NCBI GenBank assembly: GCA_002347565.1
Contig: DDXR01000054.1
Coordinates: forward strand, 1 to 30,718
Reading direction: 5' to 3'
Source of the DNA: a bacterium UBP2_UBA2255
GTDB lineage: Bacteria > Edwardsbacteria > AC1 > EtOH8
DNA: 30,718 nt
A program made the translations under genes and the position numbers. A model generated the notes under the pieces. The model ran no database searches. It was not told the origin of the DNA and saw nothing but the letters and a program-made list of their open reading frames with translations. This document shows positions 7,010-14,478 of this stretch, piece after piece (position 1 is the first letter of the stretch; every line of letters begins with the position of its first letter).

Positions 7010-8251
7010 ATGAGGGAGCATGCCGTAGTACCCATCGTCCTGCTGGCGCTGGCGGCGGGGCTGGCCGCGCAGGCGGCGCCGGCGCTCTACCCCATCAACG
7101 TCGACGGCCGGTTCGGCTACGTCGACCGGGCCGGCCGGATGGCGATCGCGCCCCAGTTCGACTGGGCCTTCGACTTCAGCGAGGGCCTGGCGCCGATCAA
7201 CATCGGCGGCCGCCGCAACGAGTACGGCTTCGTGGTGGGCGGCGCCTGGGGCTACATCGACGCCGCCGGCCGGGTGGCGATCACGCCCCAGTACGACGAC
7301 GCCAAGCCGTTCGCCGAGGGGCGGGCCCTGGTCAACACCGGGGGCTCGGTCAACGAGCTGGGTTTGCTGGCTGGCGGCCGGCGCGGCTACGTCGACCGGC
7401 GGGGCCGGGTGGTGATCGAGCCCCAGTACGACGACGCCCGCAGTTTCTGCCAGGGACTGGCGCTGGTGCGGACGGGCGACCGCTACGGCTACATCGACAC
7501 CGCGGGCGGCGCCGTGACCGAGATCAAGTACCAGGACGGCCGCAGCTTCAGCGAGGGGCTGGCCCTGGTGCGGGCGGGCGACCGCTACGGCTACATCGAC
7601 GCCCGGGGGCGCGAGATCATCCCCTGCCGCTACGCCGACGGCCGCAGCTTCCAGGAGGGCGCGGCGCTGGTGCGCGACACCGGGCGGCTGGGCTTCATCG
7701 ACTTCGGCGGGCGGCCGATCGGCCGCTGCGAGTGGGACGACGCCAGCGGCTTCAGCGAGGGGCTGGCCGCGGTCAAGCGGGACGGCAGGTGGGGCTACCT
7801 GGGGCGCGACGGTGAGGTGGCCGTCGAGTGCCGCTACGATGCCGCCAGCGACTTCAAGCAGGGCCGGGCCGCGGTGCGGCTGGCCGGCAAGCGCGGCTTC
7901 ATCGACCACGCCGGCCGGCTGGCGATCGTCCCGGAGTACGCGGGCGCGCAGGACTTCAGCGAGGGACTGGCCGCGGTCAACCGGGGCGGGACCATCAACC
8001 AGCACGGCTACGTTGACGGCGGCAAGTGGGGGTTCATCGACACCGAGGGCCGGGTGGCCGTCCCCTTCAGGTTCGACTACGCGCTGAGCTTCAAAGGCGG
8101 GCTGGCGCTGGTCAACATCGGCGGCACCATGAACCAGTACGGCGCGGTGGACGGCGGCCACTGGGGCTACGTTGACCGCAAGGGCAGGTACGTCTGGCGG
8201 CCGGGGCAGGTCGAGGTGCCGAAGCCCCGCGGCACCAAGAAACAACCATGA
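7010..8251 (+). CDS. secreted WG-repeat protein within the redox operon
   Basis: This 413-residue protein starts with a clear export signal (residues 1-23, VVPIVLLALAAGLAAQA). It then consists of ten WG-type repeats of roughly 28-45 residues, each with a core such as RFGYVDRAG, AWGYIDAAG, RYGYIDTAG or KWGFIDTEG, followed by xxIxPQYDxAxxFSEGLAxV. Repeats 4 and 5 are nearly identical (RYGYID, GRSFSEGLALVR), a sign of recent duplication. WG repeats form beta-rich binding scaffolds; no enzymatic residues are known. The gene lies between the NuoE-like and NuoF-like genes. Its stop overlaps the NuoF-like start (ATGA, 8248-8251), so the two are probably translationally coupled. GGAGGGAGGG lies before ATG 7010. 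An exported protein inside a cytosolic redox operon is unexpected. Confidence 0.88.
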   Translation: MREHAVVPIVLLALAAGLAAQAAPALYPINVDGRFGYVDRAGRMAIAPQFDWAFDFSEGLAPINIGGRRNEYGFVVGGAWGYIDAAGRVAITPQYDDAKPFAEGRALVNTGGSVNELGLLAGGRRGYVDRRGRVVIEPQYDDARSFCQGLALVRTGDRYGYIDTAGGAVTEIKYQDGRSFSEGLALVRAGDRYGYIDARGREIIPCRYADGRSFQEGAALVRDTGRLGFIDFGGRPIGRCEWDDASGFSEGLAAVKRDGRWGYLGRDGEVAVECRYDAASDFKQGRAAVRLAGKRGFIDHAGRLAIVPEYAGAQDFSEGLAAVNRGGTINQHGYVDGGKWGFIDTEGRVAVPFRFDYALSFKGGLALVNIGGTMNQYGAVDGGHWGYVDRKGRYVWRPGQVEVPKPRGTKKQP

Positions 8252-10080
8252 GCGGACAGGACACGATGCGCGCGCGAGCAATCTCCCCGAATAGGAAAAC
8301 GAAGCGGCCCGATTACAAGATCGTGATCGGCCTGGGCAGCTGCGGCATCGCGGCCGGCGGGCACAAGGTCCGGTCGGCCCTGCTGGAGCAGCTGAAGGCG
8401 CGCAAGCTCCCGATCGAGGTGGGCGAGACCGGCTGCATCGGCATGTGCTACCGCGAGGTGCTGCTCGACGTCCACGACCAGCAGGGCAAGGTCTACACCT
8501 ACGGCAACATGACGCCGGAGCGCCTGCCGCGTTTCATCGACGAGCATTTGCTGGCGGGCACGCCGGTCGCGGAATGGCTGGTGCGGGCCAGCGACACGCC
8601 GCTGCCCGACGACAGCTTCTACGCCAAGCAGAAGCGGATCGTGCTGCGCAACTGCGGCCAGATGGACCCGGAGCGGATCGACGAGTACCGGGCCCGCGAC
8701 GGCTACAAGGCGCTGGAGAAGGCGCTGAAGGCCATGACGCCGGAGCAGGTGATCGCCGAGGTGCTGAACTCCGGCCTGTCCGGCCGCGGCGGCGCCGGGT
8801 TCCCCACCGGCAGGAAGTGGCAGTTCGCCCGCAACTCGCCGGGCGGCAAGAAGTACATCATCTGCAACGGCGACGAGGGCGACCCCGGCGCCTTCATGGA
8901 CCGCTCGGTGCTGGAGGGCGACCCCCACAGCGTGATGGAGGGGATGCTGATCGCCGGCTACGCGGTGGGCGCGGACGAGGGATACTTCTACGTCCGGGCG
9001 GAGTACCCGCTGGCCGTGGCCCGCATCAAGCTGGCCATCGCCGCGGCCCGCAGGCAGGGCCTGCTGGGCCGGAACATCATGGGCACGGCGTTCTGCTTCG
9101 ACGTCCACATCAAGGAGGGCGCCGGCGCCTTCGTCTGCGGCGAGGAAACCGCGCTGATGCAGTCGATCGAGGGCCAGCGCGGCATGCCCCGGCTGCGGCC
9201 GCCCTACCCGGCGGTCTCCGGCCTGTGGGGCAAGCCCACCAACATCAACAACGTCGAGACCTTCGCCAACGTGCCCTGGATCATCCTCAACGGCGCGGCG
9301 GCCTACGCGGCCCTGGGCAACGAGAAGAGCAGGGGGACCAAGGTGTTCGCCCTGGCCGGCAAGATCAGCCGCGGCGGGCTGGTGGAGGTGCCGATGGGCA
9401 TCACCATCGACGAGGTGATCCACGAGCTGGGCGGCGGCATCAAGGACGGCCGGCAGTTCAAGGCGGTGCAGATGGGCGGCCCGTCGGGCGGCTGCATCCC
9501 GGCCAGCCTGGGCGCCACCACCATCGACTTCGTCTCGGTCAACGCCACCGGCGCCATCATGGGCTCGGGCGGGATGGTGGTGATGGACGACACCACCTGC
9601 ATGGTGGACATCGCCCGCTTCTTCCTGGACTTCACCCAGAAGGAGTCCTGCGGCAAGTGCACCTTCTGCCGCATCGGCACCAAGCGGATGCTGGAGATCC
9701 TCAACCGCATCACCCAGGGCCAGGGCGAGATGGCGGACATCGACCTGCTGCTGGACCTGGCCGAGAAGATCAAGACCTCGAGCCTGTGCGCGCTGGGCCA
9801 GACCGCGCCCAACCCGGTGCTGACCACCCTCAAGTACTTCCGCGACGAGTACGAGGCCCACATCAGGGACAAGCGCTGCCCGGCCCTGGCCTGCAAGGCC
9901 CTGCTGCGCTACGAGATCATCGCGGAGAAGTGCGTGGGCTGCACGGCCTGCGCCCGGGTCTGCCCCACCGCGGCGATCACCGGGTCGGTCAAGCAGCCGC
10001 ACGTCATCGACCAGGGGACGTGCGTCAAGTGCGGCTCCTGCGTGGCCAAGTGCAAGTTCGACGCCATCAAGGTCAGCTGA
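8248..10080 (+). CDS. NuoF/HydB-like NADH-binding FMN iron-sulfur subunit
   Basis: This 610-residue subunit has the HydB/HndC/StnB layout. Residues 23-105 are a thioredoxin-like [2Fe-2S] domain with C32, C63 and C67 visible. The FMN/NADH core contains GRGGAGFPTGRKW (179-191), CNGDEGDPGAFMD (206-218), GAGAFVCGEETAL (291-303) and PTNINNVET (330-338). The SLBB region follows. The N3-type [4Fe-4S] ligands are C468, C471, C474 and C514. The C-terminus adds two bacterial-ferredoxin clusters, CVGCTACARVC (562-572) and CVKCGSCVAKC (592-602). Complex I NuoF lacks these N- and C-terminal additions, so this is a soluble bifurcating or hydrogenase-type subunit. It would oxidise or reduce NAD(H) and pass electrons to the 1179-residue partner. 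Confidence 0.93.
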   Translation: MSGQDTMRARAISPNRKTKRPDYKIVIGLGSCGIAAGGHKVRSALLEQLKARKLPIEVGETGCIGMCYREVLLDVHDQQGKVYTYGNMTPERLPRFIDEHLLAGTPVAEWLVRASDTPLPDDSFYAKQKRIVLRNCGQMDPERIDEYRARDGYKALEKALKAMTPEQVIAEVLNSGLSGRGGAGFPTGRKWQFARNSPGGKKYIICNGDEGDPGAFMDRSVLEGDPHSVMEGMLIAGYAVGADEGYFYVRAEYPLAVARIKLAIAAARRQGLLGRNIMGTAFCFDVHIKEGAGAFVCGEETALMQSIEGQRGMPRLRPPYPAVSGLWGKPTNINNVETFANVPWIILNGAAAYAALGNEKSRGTKVFALAGKISRGGLVEVPMGITIDEVIHELGGGIKDGRQFKAVQMGGPSGGCIPASLGATTIDFVSVNATGAIMGSGGMVVMDDTTCMVDIARFFLDFTQKESCGKCTFCRIGTKRMLEILNRITQGQGEMADIDLLLDLAEKIKTSSLCALGQTAPNPVLTTLKYFRDEYEAHIRDKRCPALACKALLRYEIIAEKCVGCTACARVCPTAAITGSVKQPHVIDQGTCVKCGSCVAKCKFDAIKVS

Positions 10081-10091
10081 AAGACATCATC

Positions 10092-10165
10092 AACCACAGA
10101 GAACACAGAGAGGCGAACCACGCTGATATCCCTTGGATAAAAACTCCTCTGCGCCCTCTGTGGTT
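10092..10165. repeat. palindromic 'ACCACAGAG...CTCTGTGGT' intergenic repeat
   Basis: The arm AACCACAGAGAACACAGAG (10092-10110) is answered by an inverted copy at 10147-10165, with 16 of 19 positions pairing and a 36-base interior. Read in one frame the left arm gives Asn-His-Arg-Glu-His-Arg-Glu. I recall this short palindromic repeat as scattered through many bacterial genomes, often beside GxxExxY-family genes. It fills most of the 120-bp gap between the NuoF-like gene and the 1179-residue subunit gene and could fold in the mRNA between them. Confidence 0.65.
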
Positions 10166-10200
10166 ACATCCCCAATGTAAGACGAACAAGGATTAGATAG

Positions 10201-13200
10201 ATGCCCCAGATCAGCGTCACGCTCAACGGCAAGCAGGTCTCCTGCGACACCTCCCAGACGATCCTCGACGTCGCCGCCGCGCAGGGCGTCCCCATCCCCA
10301 CGCTCTGCCACGACCCGGCGCTTTCCCCCTACGGCAGCTGCTGGGTCTGCCTGGTGGCGGTGCAGGGCGCCCGCGGCTTTGTGCCGTCCTGCGCCACCAA
10401 GGTGGCCGACGGCATGGTAATCGAGACCGAGAGCCCCGCGGTGGCGGCCGCGCGCCGGATGGCGCTGGGCCTGCTGCTCTCCAACCACACCGGCGACTGC
10501 ACCGGTCCCTGCGTCTCCACCTGCCCGGCCAACTGCGACGCCCAGGGCTACGTGGCGCTGGTGGCCAACGGCATGGAGGCCGAGGCCATCAGGCTGATCA
10601 AAGAGACCCTGCCGCTGCCGGCCAGCCTGGGCCGGGTCTGCCCGCACCCCTGCGAGACCGAGTGCCGGCGCAACCTGGTCGAGGAGCCGGTCGCCATCTG
10701 CTACCTCAAGCGGCACGCGGCCGACGCCGACCTCAATTCCGGGAAACCCTACCTGCCGCAATGCGAACCCCTGTCCGGCAAGAAGGTGGCGGTCGTCGGC
10801 GCCGGGCCGGCCGGCCTGACCGCGGCCTACTACCTGCGGCAGATGGGCCACGCCGTCACCATCTTCGAGGCGCTGCCCAAATCCGGCGGCTGGCTGCGCT
10901 ACGGCATCCCGCAGTACCGCCTGCCCAAGGAGGTGCTGGACGCCGAGGTCAAGACCATTACCGACCTGGGCGGCATCGAGATCAACTACAACCAGAAACT
11001 CGGCGCGGACATCACCCTCGACGGGCTGAAAGCCAAGTACGACGCGGTGTTCCTGGGCATCGGCGCACACGCCTCCTCCCGGATGGGCGTGGAGAACGAG
11101 GACGACCGCGGCGTGGTGGCGGGCATCGATTTCCTCAAGCGGCTGGCCGGGGGCCACGACTACGACTTCGCCCGCGACAAGATCAGGAAGGTCGCGGTGA
11201 TCGGCGGCGGCAACACCGCGATCGACGCCGCCCGCACCTCGCTCAGATTGGGCGCCGCGGAGGTGACCATCGTCTACCGCCGCTCCGAGAAGGAGATGCC
11301 GGCCAACCCCCTCGAGATCGAGGAGGCCAAGCACGAGGGCGTCAAGTTCCAGCTGCTGACCGCGCCCACCCGGGTGATCGCCTGCACGGCGGACACCAGC
11401 GGCGCCATCACCTGCCAGAAAATGGAGCTGGGCGAACCCGACGCCTCGGGCCGGCGGCGGCCGGTGCCGGTGGCCGGCTCGGACTTCCACGTGGAGGCCG
11501 ACCTGATCATCGCCTGCATCGGCCAGGCACCGGACCTCTCCGGCCTGGGCCAGGACCACGGGCTGAAAACCACCAAGTGGTCGACCGTCGACACCGACCC
11601 CGACACCGGCGCCACCGCGGTGCCCGGCGTGTTCGCGGCCGGCGACTGCGTCACCGGGGCGGCCACGGTGGTGGAGGCCATTGGCGGGGCCCGCAAGGCC
11701 GCCGCCGCGATCGACGAATACCTCAGGATCGGCGCGGTCCAGCGGCCGGTAAAACCGTATGACCACACCCGGGGCAAGATCAACGAGGTGCCGGCCGACC
11801 TGTTCGCCGGCCGCACAAAGGAGGAGCGGGCCGCGATGCCGATGATCCCGGCCGGCGAGCGCGTCAACTTCAGGGAGGTCGAGCTGGGCTTCCCCGCGTC
11901 GGCGGCGGCCGGCGAGGCCAGGCGCTGCCTGGAGTGCGGCTGCGCCGACATGCGGGAATGCAAGCTGCGCGACTACTCCACCCGCTACGACGCGGCGGCC
12001 AAGCGCTACCTGGGCGAGACGGGGAAACACCCGATCGACGATTCGCACCCCTTCCTGGTGCGGGACCAGGCCAAGTGCGTGATGTGCGGCCGCTGCGTCC
12101 GGATGTGCCTGGAGTCGGTGGGCGCCGCGGCCCTGGGCTTCGTCCACCGCGGGTTCGCGGCCATCGTGGCGCCGGCCATGGGCAAACCGTTCCCCGAGAC
12201 CAGCTGCGTGTCCTGCGGCGCCTGCATCGACACCTGCCCGGTGGGCGCGCTGACCGAGCGGGTGCGGCAGGTCAAGCCGTCGAACTGGGAGCTGGCCGGG
12301 ACGCCGACGGTCTGCACCTACTGCGGCGTGGGCTGCGGCGCGACGGTCGGGACCAAAGCCGGCCGCGCGATCCGGGTCACCGGCGACGGGGACAGCCCGG
12401 TCAGCGCCGGCGGACTGTGCTTCAAGGGCAAGTTCGGGTCCGAGTTCCTGCACGCGCAGGAACGCCTGCGAACGCCGCTGGTGCGGCGCGGCACGGCGCA
12501 GGCCCCGGCCGGCTGGAGCGAGGCGCTGACCACGGCCGGCCTGGAGCTGGACGCGGCCGTCAAGAAGCACGGCCCGGCCGCGGTGGCGGTGTTCGCCTCG
12601 GGCCGCTGCACGGTCGAGGAGTGCGAGGGGCTGCGGTCGTGGGCCGCCCAGCGCGGCGCCGCGGCCTTCGGCAGCTTCGCCCACCTGGGCGGACGGCCGC
12701 TGGCCGCGTTCCAGTCCGTGCTCGGGACCTCGCGCGGCGCGGGCTACGACGCCATCGGCAGCGCCCGGACCATCCTGCTGGCCGGCTCGGACGCGTACGC
12801 CGAGCATCCGGTGCTGTCGCGAAAGATCCGTGCGGCGGTGCGCAACGGCGCACGGCTTCATGTCATCAACGAGGGCGCGACCAAGCTCGGCGACATCGCC
12901 GTCCAATCCCTGGCCGTCAAGCCCGGCACGCTGGCGCTGGCGCTCAATGCAGTGCTGAAGCACATCATGGCCGCGGCCAAACCCACGGTCATGGAGGGAT
13001 CGGCCGAGCTCACGAAGGCCCTGGGGAAGCTCACGCCCGCGCTGGTCTCCCAGACCGGCATCAAGAAGCCCGACATCACCGCGTTGGCGGCGGCGCTGGC
13101 CGCGGATCCCACCGCGCTTATCATCTTCAACGGCGACGCGGTGTCGGCCGAGACGGCCAAGGCGCTGGCCAACATCCTGCTGGCGCTGGGCCGGCCGGAG

Positions 13201-13740
13201 CGGTTCATCGCGCTGCGGGCCAAGGCCAACGGGGCCGGCGTCGACCGGTTCGCCACGGCCGATGCGGCCGAGCTGCTGAAGGGGATCGACAAGCGCTCCA
13301 TCAAGGCGGCGGTGCTGCTGAACGAGGACCCGGCGGGCTCGCTGCCCGGCGGGGAGAAGATCGCGAAAACGCTCGCCAAGCTGGAGACGCTGGTGGTCTG
13401 CGACCTGTTCCTGACCGACACCGCCAAGCTGGCCGGCATCGTGCTGCCGGCGTCGGCGTTCACCGAGCACGAGGGAACCTTCGTCAACTCCGAGGGGCGC
13501 TCCCAGCACCTGAAGCACGCGCTCAAGCCCGCGGCAGGCCGCACCACCGTGGAGTTCCTCAAACAACTAGGCGGGACGCCGTCCGCGCAACTGCCGCAGG
13601 CGAAGCAGGGTGAGCCCGCCTTCGCGGTCCCGGTCCTGAAGAAGGAGACAAGGCCGGCGCGGTCGTTCCACAGCGACGCGCTGGAGAAGTGGGTATGGGA
13701 GTTGAAGAAGAAAGAGGGAATGCTGAAGGCCGGGGAGTAG
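10201..13740 (+). CDS. StnC-like fusion: 2Fe-2S + GltD/NfnB + ferredoxin + NuoG/Fdh-like domain
   Basis: This 1179-residue cytosolic protein holds several modules. Residues 1-75 are a NuoG/HydA-type [2Fe-2S] domain (C36, C47, C50, C64). Residues 95-175 are the GltD cluster domain (C100, C104, C108, C112; C147, C151, C155), followed by FAD binding at VGAGPAGLTAA (199-209), NADP(H) binding at VIGGGNTAIDAA (333-344) with VYRRSE (358-363), and GVFAAGDCVTGAA. The arginines suggest NADP(H) rather than NAD(H). A Cys-rich linker (576-587) precedes two [4Fe-4S] sites (C626-C636; C669-C679). Residues 705-1115 are a molybdopterin-oxidoreductase fold with its own cluster (C705, C708, C712, C740) and the typical KPGT and VLPASAFTEHEGTF motifs. 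The catalytic Cys/Sec region reads FAHLGGRP, with no Cys, as in non-catalytic NuoG. With the NuoE- and NuoF-like subunits it should link NAD(H), NADP(H) and ferredoxin. Confidence 0.9.
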   Translation: MPQISVTLNGKQVSCDTSQTILDVAAAQGVPIPTLCHDPALSPYGSCWVCLVAVQGARGFVPSCATKVADGMVIETESPAVAAARRMALGLLLSNHTGDCTGPCVSTCPANCDAQGYVALVANGMEAEAIRLIKETLPLPASLGRVCPHPCETECRRNLVEEPVAICYLKRHAADADLNSGKPYLPQCEPLSGKKVAVVGAGPAGLTAAYYLRQMGHAVTIFEALPKSGGWLRYGIPQYRLPKEVLDAEVKTITDLGGIEINYNQKLGADITLDGLKAKYDAVFLGIGAHASSRMGVENEDDRGVVAGIDFLKRLAGGHDYDFARDKIRKVAVIGGGNTAIDAARTSLRLGAAEVTIVYRRSEKEMPANPLEIEEAKHEGVKFQLLTAPTRVIACTADTSGAITCQKMELGEPDASGRRRPVPVAGSDFHVEADLIIACIGQAPDLSGLGQDHGLKTTKWSTVDTDPDTGATAVPGVFAAGDCVTGAATVVEAIGGARKAAAAIDEYLRIGAVQRPVKPYDHTRGKINEVPADLFAGRTKEERAAMPMIPAGERVNFREVELGFPASAAAGEARRCLECGCADMRECKLRDYSTRYDAAAKRYLGETGKHPIDDSHPFLVRDQAKCVMCGRCVRMCLESVGAAALGFVHRGFAAIVAPAMGKPFPETSCVSCGACIDTCPVGALTERVRQVKPSNWELAGTPTVCTYCGVGCGATVGTKAGRAIRVTGDGDSPVSAGGLCFKGKFGSEFLHAQERLRTPLVRRGTAQAPAGWSEALTTAGLELDAAVKKHGPAAVAVFASGRCTVEECEGLRSWAAQRGAAAFGSFAHLGGRPLAAFQSVLGTSRGAGYDAIGSARTILLAGSDAYAEHPVLSRKIRAAVRNGARLHVINEGATKLGDIAVQSLAVKPGTLALALNAVLKHIMAAAKPTVMEGSAELTKALGKLTPALVSQTGIKKPDITALAAALAADPTALIIFNGDAVSAETAKALANILLALGRPERFIALRAKANGAGVDRFATADAAELLKGIDKRSIKAAVLLNEDPAGSLPGGEKIAKTLAKLETLVVCDLFLTDTAKLAGIVLPASAFTEHEGTFVNSEGRSQHLKHALKPAAGRTTVEFLKQLGGTPSAQLPQAKQGEPAFAVPVLKKETRPARSFHSDALEKWVWELKKKEGMLKAGE

Positions 13741-13761
13741 TTTATCCATCGTGATCAGATG

Positions 13762-13793
13762 CAATAGCCCAGGCCTGAAGGCCTGGGCTATTG
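13762..13793. repeat. left-end palindrome of IS200-like element
   Basis: The 14-bp arms CAATAGCCCAGGCC and its exact complement flank a TGAA loop. The hairpin may also stop transcription leaving the redox operon, although no T-run follows. Confidence 0.8.
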
Positions 13794-13843
13794 TTGCAAT
13801 AACATGAAAATGTCAGACCATGCCGGCATCATCTGCATGTTAA

Positions 13844-13863
13844 CCCAGACCTTCAGGTCTGGG
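13844..13863. repeat. internal hairpin of IS200-like element
   Basis: CCCAGACC and GGTCTGGG flank a TTCA loop. It is a diverged relative of the end palindromes (CCCAG...CTGGG) in the 5' leader of the transposase gene. Confidence 0.7.
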
Positions 13864-13885
13864 CCTGAAAGGACGATAGATGGAG

Positions 13886-13905
13886 GAAGGGCGTTCACGC
13901 CCTTC
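13886..13905 (+). promoter_or_regulatory. hairpin over the transposase ribosome-site region
   Basis: GAAGGGCG and CGCCCTTC flank a TTCA loop. The hairpin ends six bases before ATG 13912, and the only purine-rich ribosome-site-like run (GGAGGAAGGG, 13882-13891) is partly inside its left arm. IS200 transposase mRNAs are known to be translationally repressed by such leader structures, so low transposase expression is likely. Confidence 0.55.
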
Positions 13906-13911
13906 AAGAAC

Positions 13912-14352
13912 ATGGCGCATGCGTACCACAAGGTCTGGATCCACCTCATCTGGGGTACGAAGGAACGATTCCCGGTCATGGGTGATACGATCAAACAGGA
14001 GATAATCGAGCACATTCGCGAGAAAGCGCTGCTGGAGGGCATCCACAGTGACGCGATCAACGCAACGGCCGACCATGTGCATTGCCTGATCGAACTCGGC
14101 CTCACCCGCACGATCGCGGCGGCGGCCAACCAGCTCAAGGGCGAATCGTCGCATTGGGTCGACCGCCGGCGGTTGACCATGTCGCATTTCGCCTGGCAGG
14201 AAGGATACGGTGCGTTCTCCGTAAGCGCGTCGCAACTGGGAAAGGTCCGGACATACATCTGCGATCAGGAGCGCCACCACGAGAAGCACACATTTCGTGA
14301 AGAGTTCGAGCGACTGATGAGAGCGTACGGGATGGACGGGGAAAGGCCGTAA
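13912..14352 (+). CDS. tnpA: IS200/REP-type tyrosine (HUH, Y1) transposase
   Basis: This 146-residue transposase begins MAHAYHKVWIHLIWGTK, the usual opening strand of the Y1_Tnp family. It carries the HUH motif HVH at 55-57 within ADHVHCLIEL and the conserved WQEGYGAFSVS (95-105). The likely nucleophile is Y115 in KVRTYICDQ, followed by HH and EEF. Such enzymes cut and rejoin single-stranded DNA at hairpin-marked ends without target duplication. All expected residues are present and the frame is intact, so the copy may be active. ATG 13912 is chosen over the upstream in-frame start because the upstream residues are encoded by the hairpin leader. There is no accessory tnpB. Confidence 0.88.
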   Translation: MAHAYHKVWIHLIWGTKERFPVMGDTIKQEIIEHIREKALLEGIHSDAINATADHVHCLIELGLTRTIAAAANQLKGESSHWVDRRRLTMSHFAWQEGYGAFSVSASQLGKVRTYICDQERHHEKHTFREEFERLMRAYGMDGERP

Positions 14353-14411
14353 ACGGCCTGCTCCAACAGCCATGTGAGTAACCCAGGCCTGAAGGCCTGG
14401 GTTACTCCGAT

Positions 14412-14440
14412 TTCACTTGTTTTTCGCAGCCAGGTATGAT
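14412..14440 (+). promoter_or_regulatory. predicted promoter of the SPFH gene
   Basis: TTCACT (14412-14417) and TATGAT (14435-14440) are spaced by 17 bases in a locally A+T-rich stretch directly after the insertion element. The leader would be about 32 nt, with a GGAGG ribosome site just before ATG 14479. The -35 matches consensus at four of six positions. Confidence 0.4.
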
Positions 14441-14478
14441 ATCTTAAATTCCGCATAATCCTATTATATGGAGGCCGT

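Larger units (their letters stand above)
13762..14407 (+). mobile_element. IS200-like single-gene insertion sequence
   Basis: A Y1 transposase gene is bounded by two perfect 14-bp-arm palindromes with TGAA loops (13762-13793 and 14376-14407). They share the core CCCAGGCC-TGAA-GGCCTGGG and differ only toward their outer ends. Two more hairpins with TTCA loops precede the gene. The total length of about 646 bp, a single HUH/Tyr transposase and terminal hairpins instead of inverted-repeat ends are what IS200/IS605-type elements look like. The true cleavage sites may lie a few bases outside the palindromes. It inserted between the redox operon and the SPFH gene, 21 bases after the former's stop codon. 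Confidence 0.75.

Noticed and set aside
10090..13566. Long leftward open frame of 1158 codons
   Set aside because: It is an antisense frame over the 1179-residue fusion subunit. Open antisense frames are expected at this G+C content, and the translation has no domain motifs.
10201..13740. Calling the large subunit a formate dehydrogenase
   Set aside because: The fold is related, but the catalytic Cys/Sec is absent and the protein also carries a complete GltD-type NADP(H) module.
6469..13740. Calling the operon an [FeFe]-hydrogenase or complex I
   Set aside because: No H-cluster motifs (TSCCPxW, MPCxxKxxE types) are present and there are no membrane Nuo subunits.
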